Origin: Apophysomyces variabilis
Taxonomy: Eukaryota > Mucoromycota > Mucoromycetes > Mucorales > Mucoraceae
Reading direction: 5' to 3'
Assembly: GCA_002749535.1 (NCBI GenBank)
Contig: MZZL01000395.1
Span: 512,785-576,784 of the forward strand
DNA length: 64,000 bases
A model generated the notes under the pieces. That model had not been told where the DNA came from, did no database searches, and saw only the letters and a program-made list of their open reading frames with translations. Below, in pieces: positions 55,319-64,000 of this stretch. Numbering within the stretch: the stretch's first letter is position 1; each line of letters starts with the position of its first letter. The position numbers were made by a program, and so were the translations under genes.

Positions 55319-58206
55319 TCTTTTCTTTGAAATGAAGAAGAAAGGACTGCACAAGCTCAAGAAAAAAAAAATTCACATTTGCTTCGCTCGCTGAGTTCTG
55401 ATCTAGAAATTCGGTGTTGTGGTTAAGTGATATTGGTTTAACAGGACGTTTACTGAAAAGAAAATTGAAAACAAATATAAAGAGTTGAAGTTAGTAAATA
55501 AATGTTTGGTTAAGTTTAAGCGCTGTATGCAGACTAGGTTTAAGGGAGCGTAGATGGTACCTTCACAAGCACAATAAGTTGATTTTCCTGGTGAGCTTCT
55601 TGAGATCCTTAATCATATTAGTCGTATCGAAAGCGTTCCAAAGACAGGAAGTTTCCACCTGCAGTCTGGTTCATCACCCACAAGCAAATTGCGTTATTTG
55701 TTTCTTTTAAGTATCGGTGTTTCTCACCACCTTTCATAATTCGAAGATTAACTTTTGCGTTTATATGGATAAAGAGAACTTGAAAGGTTGGATCGCCGTG
55801 CAGAAATTCTTTAAGAATGGCTCTGATGGATGCTTTACCAGCCAAAGGCTGCTTTTATGTGGTCAAAGACGTAGCGGCTCTAATCACGGGTCCCTTGAGG
55901 ACCAGAGGCCTCCAGAAGAAGAACCTCCATGTCCAAGGGTCTGCAATAAATAACTCCATCAGCATTCTACTCTCCTGACCTGCTGTATTTCAAAGATGTT
56001 TCACCATCTCGGTAGTCGCACTCTAGGCTACGGATACCCTTAACTGCATAGTGGCAATATGTAGTTTCAGAATCTGTGAAGTCCCATGGGCATTTCTGGT
56101 TATGGATGTCATTTGAACTGACAGAAAGGTTAGATACACTATACGCGTTCGCGGTCAACTTACAAAATATATACCATTTGGGCCAAGGGCGCCTAGCTCT
56201 CTATATCTTTGACATTGCACGCCCTCTGTCGCAAAGACATTGTTTGGCGCAAGTAGGGGTATCCTAATGCAAAGAAGTTTACATTTTAAGCTCTACTTTG
56301 CTGGCACACCTATATAATTACGGATTGGCAATGTATTCGCTAATTCGTATCTGTTCGCCTAAGAAACGAATAGGAGAAGGAAACCTTAGGTTGACGAATG
56401 AACACGAACGTCATCACCGTACATTGGGATACTCAATCGAATAGTAAACAAATATGCTTCTGTCATTTCGTACTCGTTCGTATAATTCGTGTTATTCGCC
56501 CATCATCGCTTGCCCCATGAACAGCGTAGCTTTAATCGGTAGAGCAAACAAGGTGACGAAGTTTCATAACAGGTTCGCACATTAATCAGTGCCCAGAACT
56601 AGGTATAGGACTAGGTATAGTACCCTGCTGTCCAATGAGGGCTTGTTCCATTTCTCTGCGTGATTGATCTGTTTCGGGCCAGCATGCGGTAGCTTCATTC
56701 TGTGCCATTAAATAAATTGATTTTCCACTGCACTGTCCTCAATATTATCTCAACTTTTTAAATAATCACATTTATATTTGCTGTTCCGAGATCCCGAGCA
56801 ACCTACAAGGTGTGTTTTCTTTGTCCTTTTTGTGTTTTATGTCTTAGGCCAAACTTGTTTCATTGTACTTGCCCTTCCAACCAATAAATCAAAACAAACG
56901 TGTCTTCAACTGATTTTCTTCCCTTTTGCAAAGCATTTCTCACATATTTGGACGTGGTGATGGGAGGGGGAACTATGGCATCGCCACGAAAGGATAATAT
57001 ATAAAGGAAACGCCAGAAATGCTTTCTTGAATTTAATTTTGCTATCCTAAATTAATTAAACAAAACACGATGGTTACAGTAAAAACCAAAGCTTTCGATC
57101 AATTTACCTTGTATGGATTTTGGGGGAGAGAGAGAGAAGAGAAGCCATCGTACCTCGGATTGATGGTCATGTTTTCTGCATTCGGCAATGAGTGTACCCT
57201 GTCACAGAAGCACAACTTTCAAAGGAGGTCTGCTTTCTTTTTTTTTTATCCAGACCATGCAACAATTTATCTTGAGTTAAAAAACAAAAATGAAGACGTC
57301 GAATGGGTAGGATTAATTTTACAAACTATCTTTTTTTTTGTCTTTTTCAGCGATCTATATAAAAATAAACATGAGACGTCTTCAATGCAGGGTGGTGGTG
57401 TTCTCTATCGACCTATTATTTATTGGAACTAACTTAAAAGTGAGTGCTGTCTACAATCTGCACTTACAACATCTAGTGTCTAGTAAGGTTGGCGTGCGTA
57501 TATCGATAGGTCTGACCCCTGAAGTCAAAATAAAAAAAAAGGGGGGGGTGGAAGGGCGGGGTATAAGGGAAGCGTAGGCACTGGTATCAAGAGTAGTAGT
57601 AACAAGTCAAAGTTTAAGACACAGCAAAGTTCCCTCAACCTCCACCTTTGGTTAGGCCGCAAAAAAAATTTCCTGTTATGCCTCCTTGATATTTCTTTTT
57701 TCTCATTCTCGTACTCTGTATCTATACACACACAGTGTCTCTCATTTTGTCGGTCTCTCTCTTGACATGAACAAGTAGCCTACGTGTAATTTGTTGGTTT
57801 TTTCCTGGTTTCTATCCAGGATGCATACACACCTAACCTCTGAAATGTTTTAGTTCATCTATTGAATCTATTGCCTTTTGTTGACTCTCTCCTATTCCAC
57901 GAGAGAAACTTATCAGCACAGACGTGTTCGTTACAGAGAAAATAAAAATGAGTCTTTTGGAAGTACAAGCTGATTCCTATACTAACGAGGTGACACATAC
58001 ATTAACATTATGCAAGAGATACAAATTCATCAACAAATTTTGCCAAACCTTATTTTCAGATGTCTTGCTTTGATAGATGGACAGATAGAAGTTGTATCGT
58101 TTCCTTTTTCTTTTTTCTATTGTTCTTTATTATTGTTATTATTTGCAGGTTGCATTGTATATTCTATAGGAGAAAGAAGATCCGACAGATTGGAAAATGA
58201 GAAGAA

Positions 58207-58237
<31 letters not shown>

Positions 58238-58619
58238 TGTTTTAGTTTCTTGTATGCTTTGTTTTATTGACATTAGTTTTTATTCTTTTCGGAGGGTATA
58301 GTTGAGATTTTGTTTACAAAAGACAAAAAAAAAGGACCATATCATTAAAAGTGAAGGCAATTAAAAGAAAAGAGAAAGAGAAAGATGGGGATTACCGGTA
58401 GCATAAAAGGATTTGCATGTCGAGGAAAAAGAAATAAAGAAAAAGGAAAATGTTCAGTAACATAATGCGTATATACACATGTGTCCCTTTGAAGGCAGAA
58501 AACAAAAGAAGAAAAGGGGATCCACAAAAAATCCAAAATTGTACCAAAGAAGAAAAGAATAAGAAGAAAAAGATGACTGAAAAAAGATGGAACCAAATAG
58601 GATGCATGCATAATCTTTT
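55319..58619. other. Intergenic region between APC4 and the GATA/PHD gene
   Basis: No gene with family resemblance. Two weak candidates exist. One is a 53-aa ORF at 55817-55978 (MALMDALPAKGCFYVVKDVAAL...). The other is an ORF from 57070 (MVTVKTKAFDQFTLYG..., 120 codons) preceded by TATATAAAGG at ~56998. A (TA)n microsatellite lies at 58206-58236. Confidence 0.45.
57070..57432 (+). CDS. Hypothetical ORF with upstream TATA-like box
   Basis: 120 codons from an ATG ~70 bp after a TATATAAAGG sequence. The interior has low-complexity FFFF stretches, which suggests read-through of intron-like T-rich DNA, so the true protein may be a spliced shorter one. No family recognised. Confidence 0.2.
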   Translation: MVTVKTKAFDQFTLYGFWGREREEKPSYLGLMVMFSAFGNECTLSQKHNFQRRSAFFFFYPDHATIYLELKNKNEDVEWVGLILQTIFFFVFFSDLYKNKHETSSMQGGGVLYRPIIYWN

Positions 58620-60598
58620 TCATCTTGACTCCCTCAATGATCGCGTTCGCATGGTTTCCGATGCCATGGTAGCGGAATTGGAGGAGGTGTTCTTGGGTGC
58701 ACACATAAGGGGTAACCGTTTGCGTGGCAATTCGACCACAATACGTTTGCGACGCGCATTCTCACGGCAGGAAGCATCGCAAAACCACGCTTCATCACTA
58801 GCAACAAATGCATTGGTCAAACCATTCTGGCAGCACTTTTGATGGAAAGCTTTTGGACAGCCTTCGCAACGGACCAAGACGTTATCCACATGCGATTCTT
58901 GGCGCTGGCATACTGAACAATATAATTGCAACACAGGTCGATCACGGTCATCAATGGTTTCATTGGCAAAGCCCGTTAGATCCAATCTTGGCAACTTGCA
59001 TGCAAATCCATATCCCTTGTAATCACAACCATGTTTGCTTTAAAAAATAAGAAAAAGGAAGTCAGTATCTCCATTGACTATTTCTCAAGTCAATTCCACT
59101 TACTTGCACAAGGTACGTTTTCCCCATGGTCCAGGTCGCCAATTGACTCCTTCCGTCGTGCCACAGTAGCGGCACCAGTCCACATTGGCCTTGGTAAGCT
59201 TCTGATAGATCGTGGGCTGAGCCGTGGGACGTGGAGGCACTAATTCACCGCCACCATTCATGTTTTGGTCATTCACCAGTTGAGCAACAACATGCGCGGT
59301 AGGCTCCTCATCACTGGACTCTTCGGCTGCATCCGCTCGCTGACCTTCCCACGAAGAAACCGAGCACGAATCGTCTTCGCTGTCTGAGGCAATATCGTAC
59401 ACGGAAATAGATTGGAAGTCCGATGATTCGAAAGGATCCACTGCACATTGGCTGTGATTGAAAAAGCGTGAGTCCCAAACATGCCATGAAATAAAGGGAA
59501 AAAAGCACACACACACACACGTGATGCCAGATCAAAAAGCGTGTGTATGTATATGCTACGTAAACAAAGAAAAATAAGTGATACTTTACCTATCACGGGA
59601 ACGATCATTGAGAGAAATTCCATCGTCATCGTTATCATCGTCGTCCGAAGATTCTTCGGCAGAGGCATCATCAAAATAGTCGAGGTTTTCGTATGAGACA
59701 GACCCTTCTGGTTGGAAAGCAGCTGAGGCCGAGCGTTCGTAAAAGTCGAGGTGTTTCTTGTGCTTCTTGGCATCTTGGCAAGCATTGTCGTTATCGCGAC
59801 GTCGCTTCATATCGTTTCGATAGGGTTGCGTTGCTGGGAGGCTGTGTTTGTTTCGTGAGTAACAGAGCGAGATAGGCTTTTCTTCTTCAAAGAGGTCAAG
59901 ACCAAAGAACAAGAGTTGGTCTTCCTCCGAGTCCAAGAGATCTGTAGGGGTAATGGGTGGAGAGAAGGTAACATCGTCCTCTTCACTACTGCGGGAGGGC
60001 GTAGACACGCTCTCGTCAGATTCGCAGTCGCTCTGAGAACCGCAGGAGGACGCAGCAGAGGAGCAGAAAACGGCAGCATCTTCGCCAGCCGTCATGGCAG
60101 GCGAGAAAAAGACGTCCTTGACCAGATCTTTCTGTGCTGGTTGATCCGCAACGGTATCGTAGGTGATCGTCGCATTTTCCAAGGTGTGGTGGATAGGTTG
60201 TTGCACTACAACGGGAGAATGGGGAATGTGGTACGGGTGCTAAGTAAATAAAGCGGAGATGAGAATAATGAAATGATTTGCTTTTTAAGCTATCAGCCAC
60301 TTACAGGAAGCATAGGCCCGCCTTGGCGCTGATATGTCACCTGATGATTTGAGTAGTAGATCGGGTGGAAGTAATCCAGGGCAGTTGGGACCAAGTTGGG
60401 AAGAGCCATGGGTGGGGTTGAGGGCACAGTGATCGGACAGGTGTCTTCTTGGAATCGTGCCTCCTTAGAGTGGAAAGAAGGCTGCGGATAGGACGTGCGA
60501 AAGGCGTGTTGTGACATGAGATAATCAGGCACACTAGATAATGCTGCATCTTGCGGATAAGGTTGGATGTTTTGAGGCATGACTTTGGAATAATTCAT
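58620..60598 (-). CDS. GATA-like and PHD zinc-finger nuclear protein, four exons
   Basis: Exons (minus) 60598-60305, 60239-59590, 59451-59104 and 59037-58620 join in frame to 569 aa. The N-terminal two thirds are disordered, Ser/Asp/Glu-rich, with a basic KRRRDNDNACQDAKKHKK nuclear-localisation-like stretch (~250-270). A GATA-like finger spans ~408-436 (CRYCGTTEGVNWRPGPWGKRTLC, split by intron 3 just after it, then NKHGC). It keeps WRxGPWGxxxLCN, but its last Cys pair is spaced by four residues instead of two. A PHD finger follows at ~471-515 (CSVC...RCEGC...FHQKCC...WFCDASC; C4HC3), with a basic C-terminus. It is probably a chromatin-associated transcription regulator. Target genes are unknown. 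Confidence 0.85.
59506..59519. repeat. (CA)n microsatellite in intron 2 of the GATA/PHD gene
   Basis: Seven CA units inside the intron between 59590 and 59451. Confidence 0.85.
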
Positions 60599-63552
60599 GA
60601 TAAATGATTTTATGGAAGAACTAAAAGATCATATAATAAAAAAGAAAAGAAGAAGAAAGAGAGAAACAAAAAAAAATTGCTCAAAAGAAGTAAGAAAGGG
60701 AAGGGAAACGTAAAAGTCGGAAGCATCAATTTATAGGATCAACAGCCTCCAGGAGTCTCTGTCAGGAGGGGATGATGTGGAACATAAGATTTGGGGGGTC
60801 CAAGGGGGTGCAGAGTAGGAAATGTGTCACCAAAAAGGCAGAATGGGCAAAACCTCATTTATACTGAAACTTTATTTCTTTATTGAAATATAACAAAACC
60901 CCGTTGAAACGTGTTGTCAGCACTAGACATTTTTGTCCAGAGCAAATAAACATCATCCAGCACTTAATAATAGTATAGAGCTCTATGAACAAACAGAAAC
61001 AAAGGAACTTTTATTCGATAGGATTGAGCCAAGAAAAACCACAATAAAAATATAGGGACCTATCCAAGGTCCGCGAAAGATCAAAGCAGTTTCCCACCCG
61101 TACTTCGACTCGTGCGAGATTCTCGAGCTGGTCACTTAAACTCCGTTGCTTAGATTCCGACGAGGTTCCCTCATTTGTTTCCTACCAACGGCAGCAGCAC
61201 CTGGAGCACATGTAGCACTCAGTTACATATCTCGTGCTCTATACTCTGTTTCCTTCACTCCACATGGCAATAAGGAATCCAAAAACCCTCACAAACAAGA
61301 AGTCAAAGAGAGAGAATGAGCATGAAAGCTTGGGTCAAGTTCGAGATATGAAAAACAAGAAGCACGATACCATTCCCTAGTCTATAGGTTCTCGAACCTA
61401 AATAAGTAATTCATGTTCTGATCTTTTTTTTTGTTTTATTTTTGTAATTTATAGATCGATCAAACCAAGGCGCGTTTTCACGTTAAGATTAACGTCGTCC
61501 TAAAACACGGCAAGTTATTTTACTATGGAGACGTTTGGCATGGTGCCTCGTTCCTTGAATGTGACACAAGATTTCCAAATTAGCTTGCTTCAACCATTCC
61601 TGTTTAGGTAATCTGAAGACCTCTGTTGCCACGTAGGCACAGACGATTTTCGGGGGAGGAGTTGCGTGTTGGCAATAAAAAAAAAAGAACTGGCCAGGTG
61701 GCTGCAATCAATGTCATCTAAAAAACTATCCGAATGATCTGATTCAAATTAGTCAGAATTAAGTAATCGAAGGTCTATTGTTCTCTTTTCTGAAAAGCGA
61801 ATGTGATGTTATTTCTTACCTTGAATAGACTAAGTGGCTGGTTTTCAGGGTTATTTTCTTGGATAACAAACAATAAGGTATGTAAGTGACTTTTTGCAAG
61901 CAATCAGGAGAGCATATTCTTGTATACGAAGCTAAAAAGAAACTTATCTATTGATTTATCTTTAAAATAACAAAGCCTTAGCTTTCTTCTTCTGTGATGT
62001 GTTGGATGAGCCTAGTGGGAAAAGCTATCGTAGGGTAGGACGGTATAATTGATATTTCAAAGCGCGGAAATTGGGATTCACATATGAGGAAGATTCTGAT
62101 TGGACGATTGGGGGTGCGATAACAAATTTTTTTATTTTCTCTATACTGCCGTGGAAGATCCCCTTGCCCTTATTAAAAGCCCGGTGGTACAAGGGTATAC
62201 GGAAAAGCTCAACTAAAAATAAATCTATCGACCTGGAATTTTCATGCACACAGACCTCATTTGGTTGTCATAACAGGTGGCTGCCACGCAAACGTATCCA
62301 CGTTGTGATAGAAATCCTAGGTAACACTGTTCCACACGTGGCGAGATAATAAAAAAACAATCGACAGACTTATTGTTTAGCAAAGGGTCGATCCATAACT
62401 ATAAGAGGCAGAACCGAACTTTTTTAGTGTCGTTGCGGACCTGGATCTCAAACAACAAAAACGCTTATCAGACTTAAGTTTGATAGCCCGATCAAAAATT
62501 TTGGAACGTCGTTATCCCCCAGACGAGAAATTTTTGGGCGTCGATTCATTTAGGGTGCATATAAACTTCCCTATATCCCGATCGTTGACATTTTGGCTGC
62601 ATACGCCATCTCTCAATAGAATTGTCGCATGTCACTAAACCAGCCTTCTTTTCCTCTTTTTCCCGGGTATTGACATCCAGTAACACGGTTTTCATACTGC
62701 AAACATATCACGTACTGGGAACAAAACGCTCTATTGCGCCAAACCAGTAAAGCATAAATTTGGTGATCAATAGCACTGCTTCTCCTCTTGTCTCTCACAT
62801 TCTCAGCATAGAGTTCCATATCTTGTCATCGGTCGGGTTTATTAACTTGAGTATCAATCATTGATTTCTGAACTTTTCTTGCATAACCGATATTAACTAC
62901 AGCAAACAAAAAACAACAGTGCATTTTGTATATGAGACAGGTTTTAGCAAAATAAACAGATACTTTAACGCAGTGGCAATCCATCTACTTGATTTCTATA
63001 GCTGTTGTCTTTACAAGTTCAGTTTAGTATCATTTTTAGTGCGCATCCTCCTTTCCGTGTTTACTGAGTACAAGTTTACTTTGTCAGGAATAGATCTTTT
63101 CAATAAACAGGTCCCAAGTTTAGGGTAAAAGTATTTAAGCTCTTGCTAACTTAAAATTGAAGCCTTAAGCGAGGCAAACGCGAATAAAAGGAATGAAAGA
63201 AAAGCGATCAGTAACGTGGTTGATGGCGAGATCAACAATTTAGCAAGTATTCTACCTCTTTTGTATCTCCTATTCACAATAAATTACGTAAAACTGGACT
63301 AGTACAAACTTGAGACTCAAGATAACGCAATATTCGGGCTGATGACATATTTCAAATCGTATCCGCTCCTTACTCGCGGGAAATTGAGGATGAAGTATCT
63401 CAGTAATTGCATATCTGGTGGCTTGGATTTTAAAGACACATATGTTGTGTCCCGAATTTGAGTTGACGAGAAAATTCCAGCATCAGAACTTCTTTTAATC
63501 ATAACATTCAAGGTTTCCCGGAGTTGATCCCGTCGCATAGTTATAACTGACC
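60599..63552. other. Intergenic region upstream of GATA/PHD gene and KRR1
   Basis: Promoter regions of two divergent genes separated by ~3 kb. No gene, tRNA or repeat was recognised; A/T homopolymer runs are frequent. Confidence 0.5.

Positions 63553-64000
<448 letters not shown>

Overview
The window looks like nuclear DNA of an early-diverging, probably mucoralean (Mucoromycota) fungus. The genes are AT-rich with short introns (about 45-85 bp, GT...AG, TACTAAC-like branch points). The conserved genes (KRR1, APC4, a kinesin-4-like motor, a UDP-glycosyltransferase) are eukaryotic. The expanded PD-(D/E)XK family and the DD34E Tc1-like elements fit this group. The species cannot be fixed from the sequence.

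Layout. (1) 1-9008: a 9 kb mobile element bounded by Tc1/mariner-type TIRs. Each ~1.9 kb inverted arm carries an identical 429-aa DD34E transposase gene reading inward and ends in a 9-bp minisatellite. Between the arms lies a 4.7 kb non-LTR (LINE) retrotransposon on the minus strand, with ORF1, an AP-type endonuclease and a reverse transcriptase whose frame is broken. (2) 9009-40 kb: an accessory region with five intronless paralogues of a secreted AA10 (chitin-type) LPMO fused to a GbpA-domain-2-like module. Two of them are identical and sit on the arms of a 2747-bp inverted repeat (14725-17471 / 23642-26388). The 6.2 kb between these arms holds a nine-exon PD-(D/E)XK nuclease-like gene and a 143-bp satellite. 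A HET-domain gene follows. A fourth LPMO paralogue has lost both copper-brace histidines. A second, decayed 5.8 kb TIR element (31134-36978) with inward-facing transposase remnants separates paralogues 4 and 5. (3) 41-64 kb: a housekeeping block with an ER-type UDP-glycosyltransferase (-), a kinesin-4-like motor (+), APC4 (-, tail to tail with the kinesin), a GATA-like/PHD zinc-finger regulator (-) and the 5' end of KRR1 (+).

How they fit together. The LPMO paralogues share gene structure, signal peptide, a TATA box 62-79 bp before the start and, in three cases, a conserved segment ~1 kb upstream. The cluster therefore grew by segmental duplication. Transposons and inverted repeats mark the breakpoints. 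The most interesting product is the LPMO paralogue that keeps the fold but replaces both copper ligands (H to N and H to Q), which suggests a non-oxidative chitin-binding or decoy role. The recurrent TE layout (outer TIRs, two inward transposases, internal cargo) and the ~22-bp-spaced GTCGC motifs in the TIR regions are also worth attention.

Exon boundaries were worked out by hand from splice consensus and frame. For the nuclease-like gene, UGT, kinesin, GATA/PHD and KRR1 the joined exons keep an open frame. For APC4 two junctions remain uncertain.
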